A stretch of DNA of 64,000 nt from Calditrichota bacterium (GTDB taxonomy: Bacteria > Zhuqueibacterota > Zhuqueibacteria > Zhuqueibacterales > Geothermadaptataceae): contig QQUE01000007.1 of NCBI GenBank assembly GCA_008501765.1, positions 918,186 to 982,185 on the forward strand, given 5' to 3'. Positions within the stretch are counted from its first letter, which is position 1. Each line of letters begins with the position of its first letter. The notes under the pieces were generated by a model that did not search any database, was not told the origin of the DNA, and was given only the letters and a program-made list of their open reading frames with translations. Positions 44,321-52,674 of the stretch are shown here, piece after piece. A program made the translations under genes and the position numbers.

Positions 44321-45085
44321 TTATAAGACTCGTAACAACCTAGCCCAATTTTTAAAAAGAAATCCATAATATAAATGATCAAATATATTCTCTGATGTAT
44401 AATCCGAAATCAATCGCTTTTTCTCAACAGAGTATGGAGTTTCATAATAACGAGACCCTGATTGTTCACTATGAATTCTAAAGTTTGAAAGAACATCATT
44501 AATCCTGACTACATTGATGCTAGTTTGGGAAAAGAATCGTGCATACAAAGCTCTGTCCATTATAATTTTATAATCTAAATCCAATCCTCCAACTTTTTCA
44601 TAAAAGTTTTTAGACCAAAAAGAAGACATCTGCGGTATAGCAAACTGATCATACAATATAGCTTTTAAGCAGGTTTTTTTTGATTTTACACGTTTAAGAA
44701 ATTTATCATGAATATCGATTTTATTACTATCACCATAAAGCAAATCAAACTTTGTAAAATTATAGATATCTGCAACCTTTTGCAATGCTCCAGGCTGAAA
44801 AGTATCATCTGAATTTAACCAGGCAAGAATATCACCTGTTGCCCGATTAAATCCTTTCGATAATGCATGTGTTTGTCCATTATCATCCTCGCTGGCATGA
44901 AAAGAAATATATTTATCATATTTCTTGATAATTTCATAGGATTTATCCGTTGAACCACCATCATAAATTATATATTCCAGGTTAGGATATTTCTGATCTA
45001 ATACACTTGTTATTGTTCTTTCAATGTATTTTTCAAAATTATAATTAGGGGTTATTACTGAAATACGAGGGTACTTTTCATCCAT
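44321..45085 (-). CDS. GT2-family glycosyltransferase
   Basis: The 254-residue protein has the GT-A fold of family 2: ISVITPNYNFEKYIERTITS at the N-terminus, IIYDGGSTDKSYEI, and the metal-binding D-x-D-like element ILAWLNSDDTFQPGAL. The variant YDGGSTD and the HALSKGFNRATGD stretch are typical of repeat-unit GT2 enzymes. It adds one sugar by inversion at the cytosolic face. No membrane segment is seen. It lies 36 bp upstream of the FkbM gene in the direction of transcription. Confidence 0.92.
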   Translation of the reverse strand: MDEKYPRISVITPNYNFEKYIERTITSVLDQKYPNLEYIIYDGGSTDKSYEIIKKYDKYISFHASEDDNGQTHALSKGFNRATGDILAWLNSDDTFQPGALQKVADIYNFTKFDLLYGDSNKIDIHDKFLKRVKSKKTCLKAILYDQFAIPQMSSFWSKNFYEKVGGLDLDYKIIMDRALYARFFSQTSINVVRINDVLSNFRIHSEQSGSRYYETPYSVEKKRLISDYTSENIFDHLYYGFLFKNWARLLRVL

Positions 45086-45166
45086 TTAAAAATCTCATTT
45101 AGGTAGTGTCTATAGAAGTATTGAATTTGACCAATCTACTTGCCGTTAATGTCAAGTAAAAACAAA

Positions 45167-46537
45167 TCAGTATTTAACTAATTTTTGCACAGAAAATAAA
45201 AGGATAAACTGAGTTGCATATTGGACACAACTAAAAAATACACCTCCGGCAAACCAACCTAGTATTAAATAATTAACTTGAAATATTACAATTGATGCAA
45301 CTAAAAATTCAACTAAGTTAATACCAGGATTTTTAAAAAACTTTCTAAAAAGGTTTAAAAAAATAAAAAGAAACGAGCCTAAAAAAAAGACCATATACAT
45401 TCCATAACGTGACCAGGCGTAAACAATATTGTTATGCACTCCACCTTCACTTCTTCCTTCAACCCAAAAAACCCGACTATCAGTTCTTAATCCCGTACCC
45501 CAAAACCTGTCTAAATTGTCAAGAAAAAAATAAGTTGTTGTCAATGATTGATTTAAATGCCCCGAGTCAGTGTATTCGCCTTTATTTTTATTTCCGATAC
45601 TATCAGAAACATCTACTAAACCAGTAAAAGTTAACGCAGAAGCATATCTGTTTGTAAAATCAAATACGATTTTACTTTTTGTATACAGATAGGGAAATAC
45701 AAAAACAATAAAGATAAAAACAAAAAACATTTGCTTGAATTTTCTTTTGTAATTTCTATCAATTTTATAAAGATAAAAAAGATAAATTAATGCATCGGTA
45801 AAAAAAGAAAGTAATAAAGCACTTCTTCTGAATGAAAAAACAAGACAAAACAAAATAATTAAGTTGTAATACAGAAACTCGCGTTTACCTGAGTACAGAT
45901 AAATTGAAAAGCAAATAACATGAAATATAGCCAACCAAATCAGAAAATCGCCTTGAATATTTGTTGTGTTCCTACCAGCCCAAGTTGCACCATTACCGGA
46001 GATAAAAAACAGGATAGACAATACTGCACGTGAAAGTGTTATGACTAGTCCAATTTTAAAAATGGTAAATATTACTTTTTGATATTCTAGTTTACTCAGA
46101 GTAAGTAATGCATAACTAAAAGGGATAATTATAATAAGTGATCGTCCCATTCGACTACTTATCAAAGAAAAAAAACTTGCTTCAGAGTTATTGTTGGGGT
46201 TTAAGAATGTTAAAATTGTAACCAATAGAGTTGATAAAAGAAAATATTGAATAATATAAGTCTGCTTAAATCTAATTGGGAATTTTAATAATAGAATTAT
46301 ACTTATCAAGACAACAACTAAATCAAATAATGGAGACCTACCAAATGCTGGATTTGAGCCAAATAAAATTTGAAGCGGTGTAAAAACTTCATGAAATCCG
46401 AGATTAATCTGTGGATCGACAGATGCATAAATTTGCCCAATCCAAAAAATAATTATTATGATTGTTAATGAACTTGAATATACAATTCGATCGTGATTCA
46501 AATTATTACCATATATATGCGTAGTTATTTCGTTCAT
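45167..46537 (-). CDS. O-antigen/capsule polymerase-like membrane protein (Wzy type)
   Basis: The 456-residue protein has eleven or more hydrophobic segments and a large hydrophilic loop (about residues 300-370) including GEYTDSGHLNQSLTT, DRFWGTGLRTDSRVFW and GGVHNNIVYAWSRYGMYMVF. The GVHNxxxxxxxxxG pattern in the loop is common in Wzy polymerases and WaaL ligases. It would join repeat units at the periplasmic face. Choice between polymerase and ligase rests on context (Wzx present, no core genes). ATG 46537 lies 1 base after the previous stop (TAAAATG), which favours it over an upstream ATG at 46576. Confidence 0.75.
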   Translation of the reverse strand: MNEITTHIYGNNLNHDRIVYSSSLTIIIIIFWIGQIYASVDPQINLGFHEVFTPLQILFGSNPAFGRSPLFDLVVVLISIILLLKFPIRFKQTYIIQYFLLSTLLVTILTFLNPNNNSEASFFSLISSRMGRSLIIIIPFSYALLTLSKLEYQKVIFTIFKIGLVITLSRAVLSILFFISGNGATWAGRNTTNIQGDFLIWLAIFHVICFSIYLYSGKREFLYYNLIILFCLVFSFRRSALLLSFFTDALIYLFYLYKIDRNYKRKFKQMFFVFIFIVFVFPYLYTKSKIVFDFTNRYASALTFTGLVDVSDSIGNKNKGEYTDSGHLNQSLTTTYFFLDNLDRFWGTGLRTDSRVFWVEGRSEGGVHNNIVYAWSRYGMYMVFFLGSFLFIFLNLFRKFFKNPGINLVEFLVASIVIFQVNYLILGWFAGGVFFSCVQYATQFILLFSVQKLVKY

Positions 46538-46538
46538 T

Positions 46539-47765
46539 TTATTGGAAGTGACGGTTATTATTAAGTTTTGAATCAATTGCCTTATTATAAGCTTCTATAA
46601 AATTACTGCTGGAATTAGATTGGCTTAATATCTGAATGCGTTTTTGAGAATTCTCAATATTTTTTTCCCTAAATTCGTTATCAAAACACCCTTTCTCAAT
46701 CAGATTCGCAATTTCAATTTCATTTAATGGATCGAAAATGAATTCATCATAACCTATACTTTCAGGTAATGAAGTTACATTAGAACAAATTACAGGTGTC
46801 CCGTGATACATTGCCTCAAAAAGAGGTCCACTACCTGCTTCATAAAGTGTGGGAATTACAACCAACCTGGCCATTTTATATAAACCGTTTAAATCTTCAT
46901 TACTTACGTTGCCTATAAATTTCACTTGATCAGTGAGATTAAGCTTGTTAACATGTTTCCACAATTCTTGATAAAACCCATCCTTTTTTCCAGTACAAAC
47001 AAGTAAAATAGATACTTTTCTCTCTTTGAGTATCACAAGCGCCTTGAAGAGTATCTGATGATTTTTATGCTTCCAAAGTTGTGCAGGAAAAAAAATAAAT
47101 GAATTGGGTAGAGAATATTTTTTTTCAAGTTTGTTTTGATCAGAATGTTTTGAATCCCCCACCCAGTACTTACCAAAGTCTGGAGGACAGACACTAACTT
47201 TGCTTTTGGGTACCGCGAAAAAAGTAATGATATCATTACGAACATGGTTGAATGAAACAACGATATGATTTGCTAACTCGATAGCACGCATATAATTTAA
47301 AGCACGGAGCATTCTTTCTCGCGGAGAGAAGAAAGCAGGGTAATGCAGTTCTTGCAAATCATGCATTGAAATAACTAGAGGCGTTTTCATATTATACCCA
47401 GGCGCAGTTTGCATAGGAACATGACAAATATCAATCTGCAATGAATCAACAGCATTTCTAAATGGATCAAATACTGCAATCAGATTTGCAAACCTGCTCA
47501 CATTTATACTTTTTGTTTTATCTAAAAAATAAAAGAGTTTATTAAGGCCAGTAAAAACTTTTCTTAGTTTTGAGTTTCTTAATTCTATTACTTCAATTTT
47601 ATTATTATTATCAAAAATTGAATTAATATTATTACAACCACCTTCATCAACGATAAGGATAACTTTATGGACGTTATCATCTTTTACTAACATCTTAATA
47701 ATACAAATTGTATAACTCCCAACTCCAGATGAAGAGAGTTTTCCTACATAAAAACCTATTTTCAT
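46539..47765 (-). CDS. GT4-family (GT-B) glycosyltransferase
   Basis: The 408-residue enzyme starts MKIGFYVGKLSSSGVGSYTI. The donor domain shows SFIFFPAQLWKHKNHQILFK, VKFIGNVSNEDLNGLYKMA and an E-x7-E motif in PTLYEAGSGPLFEAMYHG, with PVICSNVTSLPESIG following. These are standard for GT4 mannosyl- or rhamnosyl-like transferases, but the sugar is not defined. ATG 47765 has GGGA 8 nt upstream and replaces a TTG four codons earlier. It is 15 bp downstream of the GNAT gene. Confidence 0.92.
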   Translation of the reverse strand: MKIGFYVGKLSSSGVGSYTICIIKMLVKDDNVHKVILIVDEGGCNNINSIFDNNNKIEVIELRNSKLRKVFTGLNKLFYFLDKTKSINVSRFANLIAVFDPFRNAVDSLQIDICHVPMQTAPGYNMKTPLVISMHDLQELHYPAFFSPRERMLRALNYMRAIELANHIVVSFNHVRNDIITFFAVPKSKVSVCPPDFGKYWVGDSKHSDQNKLEKKYSLPNSFIFFPAQLWKHKNHQILFKALVILKERKVSILLVCTGKKDGFYQELWKHVNKLNLTDQVKFIGNVSNEDLNGLYKMARLVVIPTLYEAGSGPLFEAMYHGTPVICSNVTSLPESIGYDEFIFDPLNEIEIANLIEKGCFDNEFREKNIENSQKRIQILSQSNSSSNFIEAYNKAIDSKLNNNRHFQ

Positions 47766-47780
47766 TGCGAATCCCAATGA

Positions 47781-48272
47781 CTATAAATCACTCGTTTTTA
47801 TTTTTTTTTGCATAATGATGTTTTGATTACTCTTATCCATGCTTATTTTCTCAAAACCCGTATTAATATAAAGATGTATAGCTTTGATATTTTCAGGATG
47901 AACCTTCAACATTAGTGCTGGAAAATTATTTATATTGCACAATGCAAGACAGTAAGTTAGACTCAGTTTGCCCAGACCACATCTTTGATACTTTGGATTG
48001 ATCCACACTCCATACGAGGGTATCTGATATCCTGCATCCAGACCACGGAGCATAAAAAAGCCTATGAGCGTACCTTTAAAATAAAATCCGAAATACTTAT
48101 CTAAAACTGCTTGACTCAACATGGTTTTGACTGACTTATACTCAAAGTTAAACGGAATAAAATACTTTGAATATTTTGAATCAGCTGAGTTGAACATCGT
48201 CACTAATTCAGGCGTTGCGCCCGGTTCAAGAAGTTGGATTTCTATATTTGGATAAGTATTATCTGATTTCAT
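47781..48272 (-). CDS. GNAT-family N-acetyltransferase of the polysaccharide locus
   Basis: The 163-residue protein has GNAT features: acetyl-CoA motif PKYQRCGLGKLSLTYCLA, strand region SYGVWINPKYQ and a late NIKAIHLYINTGFEKISMD. The start ATG overlaps the stop of the perosamine-synthase-like gene by 14 bases, so the two proteins are probably coupled. The obvious substrate is therefore the 4-amino sugar nucleotide made by that aminotransferase, in the way WecD or PerB-like enzymes N-acetylate their products. That link is inference from position. Confidence 0.82.
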   Translation of the reverse strand: MKSDNTYPNIEIQLLEPGATPELVTMFNSADSKYSKYFIPFNFEYKSVKTMLSQAVLDKYFGFYFKGTLIGFFMLRGLDAGYQIPSYGVWINPKYQRCGLGKLSLTYCLALCNINNFPALMLKVHPENIKAIHLYINTGFEKISMDKSNQNIIMQKKIKTSDL

Positions 48273-49362
48273 GGAAATAATTTTCAATTTGTTGACAAAT
48301 ATACTTTACATCAGCTTTTCCCAAATCAGGATAACTCGGTAAATTAATGCCTCTCCAACCCAAGTCTTCTGCATTCCCATGTTTTTGATACTTTGATGCA
48401 TACATTGGCATGGTATGAACAGGGTAAAAAACCGGACGGGTTTCGATTTTTCTATCCATTAAATACTGTCTAAGACTATCTCGTAGTTTAGGTTCATTAA
48501 CAAGAATAGAACACATCCAATAAGAATGATATACTTCTCCAATTTCTTCATGAAAATTAACCGGGATGTGAGTTAGATACTCTTTATACCAATTTGCTAT
48601 AGCCCGTTTCTTGTTTAAAACACTTTGAATTTTCTCAAGTTGTGCTAAACCGATTGCAGCACAAATATTTGTCATTCGATAATTATAACCTATTACGTCA
48701 TGCCAGTATTCACGATATTTGGCAAGTCCTTGCCCTTTGTAATGCACCATTCGTGAATGAAGGGTTTCGTCATTTGTAATTACCATTCCACCTTCACCCG
48801 TTGTGATTGTTTTATTACCAAAAAAACTGTATGTCCCGATATCCCCAAATGTCCCGACTAATGTACCTTTATATTTTGTTCCAATTGCTTCAGCACAATC
48901 TTCCACAAGAAATAAATCATTTTCTTTGGCAATTTTTACAATACTATCCATTTCACATGGATGACCATAAAGGTGAACAGCAAGAATAGCCTTTGTCTTG
49001 TGCGTTATATTTTTCTTTATATCTATAGGATTCATTTGCCATGTATCACTAAGCGAGTCTACAAAAACAGGTGTAGCTCCCGTATAGGCAATTGCATTTA
49101 CGGAAGCAATATAGGTCAAGGTGGGAACTATGACTTCATCTCCTTCACCAATACCAAGCGCGATCAATGCGAGATGCAGAGCAACAGTACCGTTTGTCAC
49201 AGCAGCTGAATATTTTACACCATTAAAACGTGCAAAGTGCTCTTCAAATAAGGATATAAATTTACCCTTTGAAGATATCCACGTGGAGTCTAAACATTCA
49301 TTTACATATTCTTTTTCTTTTTCGGAAAAAGTTGGTTGATAAACTGGGTACTTATATTTCAT
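48259..49362 (-). CDS. DegT-family aminotransferase, GDP-perosamine synthase-like
   Basis: The 367-residue PLP enzyme has the start YPVYQPTFSEKEKEYVNECL and WISSKGKFISLFEEHFA, then VTNGTVALHLALIALGIG, PTLTYIASVNAIAYTGATPV, VEDCAEAIGTKYKG, and the lysine motif YSFFGNKTITTGEGGM. This combination closely resembles GDP-perosamine synthase (RfbE/PerA), which converts GDP-4-keto-6-deoxymannose to GDP-perosamine. That substrate would be made by Gmd encoded in the same locus. A related 4-amino sugar is also possible. The start overlaps the preceding methyltransferase stop by 4 bases (ATGA). Confidence 0.85.
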   Translation of the reverse strand: MKYKYPVYQPTFSEKEKEYVNECLDSTWISSKGKFISLFEEHFARFNGVKYSAAVTNGTVALHLALIALGIGEGDEVIVPTLTYIASVNAIAYTGATPVFVDSLSDTWQMNPIDIKKNITHKTKAILAVHLYGHPCEMDSIVKIAKENDLFLVEDCAEAIGTKYKGTLVGTFGDIGTYSFFGNKTITTGEGGMVITNDETLHSRMVHYKGQGLAKYREYWHDVIGYNYRMTNICAAIGLAQLEKIQSVLNKKRAIANWYKEYLTHIPVNFHEEIGEVYHSYWMCSILVNEPKLRDSLRQYLMDRKIETRPVFYPVHTMPMYASKYQKHGNAEDLGWRGINLPSYPDLGKADVKYICQQIENYFHEIR

Positions 49363-50153
49363 GCAATTGAGCTCGGCATATTTTTTAATCTATTCAACAG
49401 GTAATGATAATCATCTTCAATCTTCGAAGGGAATTTCACTGGTAAAAAATTGGAATATTTGCTAGTTATTAAACGAAATGCATAGGAATTTATTTTTTTA
49501 TGCGAGAATAAATGAAAATTAGTACCATTTGAATACAGATTTACCTGATACTTTTGTGCTAGATGCTTTAACGTCGTCATGCTATAAAGTGTAATATGTT
49601 GTCCACCTTTAAAATTATAATACCACCAAGTATTTGGATCAGGGACGCTATTACCAAATAGTACTGTACTAAAGATTAAAAATTGGGCATTCATTGTATT
49701 AAATACTTTATCCAAAATATCATTTGGGTTATACGTGTGTTCAAATACTTCAAATGCAGTGACACCATCGGTTTTCATATTTTCTTGATATTCAAATCCT
49801 TTGGCAAAAATATTTGTAGCATAGGGATCATTATGAACAAAATCATATCCAATATCCCGCATAAGTCTCGTAAAAACACCATAACCTCCCCCGTAATCAA
49901 GAAACAGTCCCCCCTTATTAAAAAACACTTTAATAATCTTTGCTGTTTTTTTTTTAAAAGCCATATTACGTGTAAGAATACCAGTATCAAAAATTCCTAT
50001 TGCTTCAGAATAAGCTTCATCTAACCAGTAAGGTTTTTCAGTTTGTATTAAATTACAACTTTTGCAATGGAAATAGTCAACATCATACTTACCAAGTAAA
50101 AGATGTGTAAAGATTTTACACATATCACTTTTGCAAATCATACACAATTTCAT
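49359..50153 (-). CDS. Class I SAM methyltransferase with N-terminal Cys4 motif
   Basis: The 264-residue protein begins with CMICKSD (Cys4 and Cys7) and, about 25 residues later, FHCKSCNLIQ, forming a probable zinc site as in sugar C-methyltransferases of the TylC3/NovU kind. The SAM site is GGLFLDYGGGYGVFTRLM, followed by VHNDPYA and TAFEVFEHTYNP. Unlike full-size C-methyltransferases (about 400 residues) it lacks the C-terminal domain, so O- or N-methylation is as likely. ATG 50153 replaces a TTG two codons earlier. Its stop overlaps the next start. Confidence 0.82.
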   Translation of the reverse strand: MKLCMICKSDMCKIFTHLLLGKYDVDYFHCKSCNLIQTEKPYWLDEAYSEAIGIFDTGILTRNMAFKKKTAKIIKVFFNKGGLFLDYGGGYGVFTRLMRDIGYDFVHNDPYATNIFAKGFEYQENMKTDGVTAFEVFEHTYNPNDILDKVFNTMNAQFLIFSTVLFGNSVPDPNTWWYYNFKGGQHITLYSMTTLKHLAQKYQVNLYSNGTNFHLFSHKKINSYAFRLITSKYSNFLPVKFPSKIEDDYHYLLNRLKNMPSSIA

Positions 50154-50220
50154 TCTCAAACCTAAAATATTATTTAATTCGAAGTGATAATCATAACACT
50201 CATTTGCACAAAACTATTTA

Positions 50221-51402
50221 TTATGCTGCAACCTGGTTTTGTAAAATTATTGAATTTATAGCAGTTTTCATTTTCATAGAAAAATTTTCAATAGAGTGAT
50301 TTGAATTAGCAAATTCCAATGCTTTTTTACTTTGCTCATATAATTCTTCACTTGACATTAATAAGGCTTTATCAATAGTATCACTGATTGTTTTTGGATT
50401 TAAATCATTAAAGACATAACCAATATCTTCTACATCTAATCCACTTGCTTCGGAGATTATCGGTATTAGACCACCATTTCCCATGACAGTAATAACAGAA
50501 GGAGATCCTCCCTCACTTGCGGAAGGGAAAATGGTGAAAGCACAAATTTCCATTAGATTCTGAAATAGCTCTGAAGATATATTTACAAATCCGTAAGTCT
50601 TAATATTCGGTGTATTATATAGATAATCATTGTAGACATCTTCAAATTTTTTTTCATTTTTAATTGGACCGCAAACATGTAAGGTTATATCAATTCTGTT
50701 CTTAAAAATATCTAACAAAATATCAAGTCCCTTGTGTATTAGACCTGAGCTACCAAACCAAAGAAAGTGATGTTTAGCTTTTTGATAATTTTTATTACTA
50801 ATATCAATATTGCATACTTTATAAAAACTTGCTGGAATTGGAAATATTCTATTATCATTCCTATTTGAGATTCTATATGTTTTTTCTGTAAAGTAGTTAC
50901 CAAGTATAATTGTATTTGAAGACAATCTAGTTTGCATACCTACTTTATTAAGAAATCTTGATGATTCCGGAATCATTATACCTTTTTGTTTTGATACATC
51001 TAAAACTCTGTCAACTGTGACTGTATTGCTAAATTCAGGATGACATCCTGTACCATAGAAAATTGTAATAGTTTGTGCAAAATATTCTGAATAAAAATAT
51101 TGTTCAAGTGGTTCACCAAATCCAAATATAATATCATATTTGGAATAGTTTATTTTATTGTTATTATTAAAATCGATTACATCAACATTAAATCCCAATT
51201 CAGAAAATATTTTTGCAATTTGATGACACTCTTTAAAATTAGTATGTTTAAACCAATCTTTTTCTGGGATAAAAAATGGTTCTGTTATATATGATATTAA
51301 TACATTTTTTTTATAATTATTTTTAAATACATTTTTCTTATATAAGAAAACTCCTTTGATTATCTTTTTAACAAACCTATAAATTCTCTTCCATAAAAGC
51401 AC
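50221..51402 (-). CDS. GT-B-type glycosyltransferase (GT4-like)
   Basis: The 393-residue protein has a donor domain with HHFLWFGSSGLIHKGLDIL, ITLHVCGPIKNEK and FTIFPSASEGGSPSVITVMG. The usual second Glu of the E-x7-E motif is replaced (EGGSPSVIT), a variant also seen in other GT-B enzymes. The N-terminal half is very AT-rich and has a poor match to known families, apart from DIIFGFGEPLEQYF. The start is a GTG at 51402 with GGGAG about 10 nt upstream. It is the most AT-rich gene in the locus. Confidence 0.8.
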   Translation of the reverse strand: MLLWKRIYRFVKKIIKGVFLYKKNVFKNNYKKNVLISYITEPFFIPEKDWFKHTNFKECHQIAKIFSELGFNVDVIDFNNNNKINYSKYDIIFGFGEPLEQYFYSEYFAQTITIFYGTGCHPEFSNTVTVDRVLDVSKQKGIMIPESSRFLNKVGMQTRLSSNTIILGNYFTEKTYRISNRNDNRIFPIPASFYKVCNIDISNKNYQKAKHHFLWFGSSGLIHKGLDILLDIFKNRIDITLHVCGPIKNEKKFEDVYNDYLYNTPNIKTYGFVNISSELFQNLMEICAFTIFPSASEGGSPSVITVMGNGGLIPIISEASGLDVEDIGYVFNDLNPKTISDTIDKALLMSSEELYEQSKKALEFANSNHSIENFSMKMKTAINSIILQNQVAA

Positions 51403-51550
51403 TGGGCTTTTTCTCCCATATCTGGAGTAATAAAATGTTTATTACTTTGTATTTAGTCGTAAGTCTATTTCGAGACGAAAGGTATATTGTTCAGAATTTT
51501 ACTTTATATATATTATTAGATATAGACTCGGTTCAATATTAAATTAAAAT

Positions 51551-51733
51551 AACCCGTTGTGCAGAATAGAAAATTTTCCTATTTATTCATCATTTTCGTC
51601 ATTCCCGCACGATTTTAGCGGGAATCCAGATGGAATTTAGACTGCAAAACGATGGATTCCGTCTAAAAACATGACGGAATGACGAGAAAAGGTCGACTTG
51701 TGACAGATTAGAATGAATTCTGCACAACGGGTT
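51551..51733. mobile_element. 183-bp MITE with 17-bp perfect terminal inverted repeats and AAAAT duplication
   Basis: AACCCGTTGTGCAGAAT at 51551-51567 and its exact reverse complement at 51717-51733 bound a non-coding segment. AAAAT directly precedes the left end and directly follows the right end, consistent with a 5-bp target-site duplication. Inside are nested inverted repeats: TTTTCGTCATTCC near 51593-51605 against GGAATGACGAGAAAA near 51676-51690, CATTCCCGC/GCGGGAAT around 51600-51623, and ATTCCGTC/GACGGAAT around 51657-51680. The whole element can fold into a multi-arm hairpin. It lies 13 bp beyond the stop codon of the methyltransferase gene, inside the operon. Confidence 0.85.
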
Positions 51734-51746
51734 AAAATAATTAAAT

Positions 51747-52619
51747 TTAAGAATCTCTCTTACCAATATAATAAATGTCATCCCAAATGATTACTTGGTT
51801 TTGAAATTCTGTTCTATTTGTTTTTACATTTTTATATACTGGTTTAAAATTTTTATTTAAAAAATTTTCGATAACACTCTTATCAACTTTAAGAGGATGT
51901 GCCGCATCATAATTTGTACTTATTTCTTTTTTAATTTTTTCCTGATCGTAGAGCTTATCTTCAAAAATAAAATATGATCCCTTTGGGGTCACTTTCAAAA
52001 TATTATTGAATACTTTATTTATATCGTAGCAATGTTCAATTACATTTATCATTACTACTAAGTCATAGGGTTTTGTTAAATCTGCTTCTTCAAGTGGTAG
52101 CGAAATAAGTTGATCAATTTGAATGCGCGAAAAAAAATTCGTTTTTAAATAAGAGAATAAAGTGGGAGAAACCTTCTTTAATATTTTACTTATTCGAGGT
52201 TTTTTATCTAAAACTAGATGATTTTCATTATAAGAGCAATATGGATGATTTAGATATTCTGTAATCAGCGGATCTAACAAAGTACATTTTTCTATTTTAC
52301 ATTTTGTACCTATGATCCTTAAATTCGTGAATGGCCCACTTCCAATTTCCAATGCATGAGAAAATTTCGCTTTTTTTAAACTAGAATAATTATGAAATTG
52401 GTTAGAATGATAAATATTTCTATCATCGATACTGCTAGTACCCTTAGCAAGCCAATGTTTTTTTTCAGCCTTTTGTGCACTTTCCCATCTCTTTTTTGAT
52501 ACTTGAATTATACCATTATTATCACTTAAATATTTCTTATCGTTCATCTGTTCTAATGCTTTTTCTGCATCATTACCAGTTAATATATTAATATTCTCAT
52601 CTATAAATATTTTTTCCAT
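51747..52619 (-). CDS. Class I SAM-dependent methyltransferase
   Basis: The 290-residue protein has motif I in HALEIGSGPFTNLRIIG, a late-strand motif DLVVMINVIEHCYDINKVF, and SYFIFEDKLYDQEKI. An N-terminal region of about 85 residues contains KKHWLAKGTSSIDDRNIYHS, seen in some sugar or lipid methyltransferases of capsule clusters. AAAGGA lies 7 nt before the ATG. Substrate unknown. The MITE lies directly after its stop codon and would be part of its 3' RNA. Confidence 0.85.
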   Translation of the reverse strand: MEKIFIDENINILTGNDAEKALEQMNDKKYLSDNNGIIQVSKKRWESAQKAEKKHWLAKGTSSIDDRNIYHSNQFHNYSSLKKAKFSHALEIGSGPFTNLRIIGTKCKIEKCTLLDPLITEYLNHPYCSYNENHLVLDKKPRISKILKKVSPTLFSYLKTNFFSRIQIDQLISLPLEEADLTKPYDLVVMINVIEHCYDINKVFNNILKVTPKGSYFIFEDKLYDQEKIKKEISTNYDAAHPLKVDKSVIENFLNKNFKPVYKNVKTNRTEFQNQVIIWDDIYYIGKRDS

Positions 52620-52674
52620 CTAATTTTCCTTTCAAAAAAATACGGTTAAAGCTTAAAGATAACAGAGTTTCACC

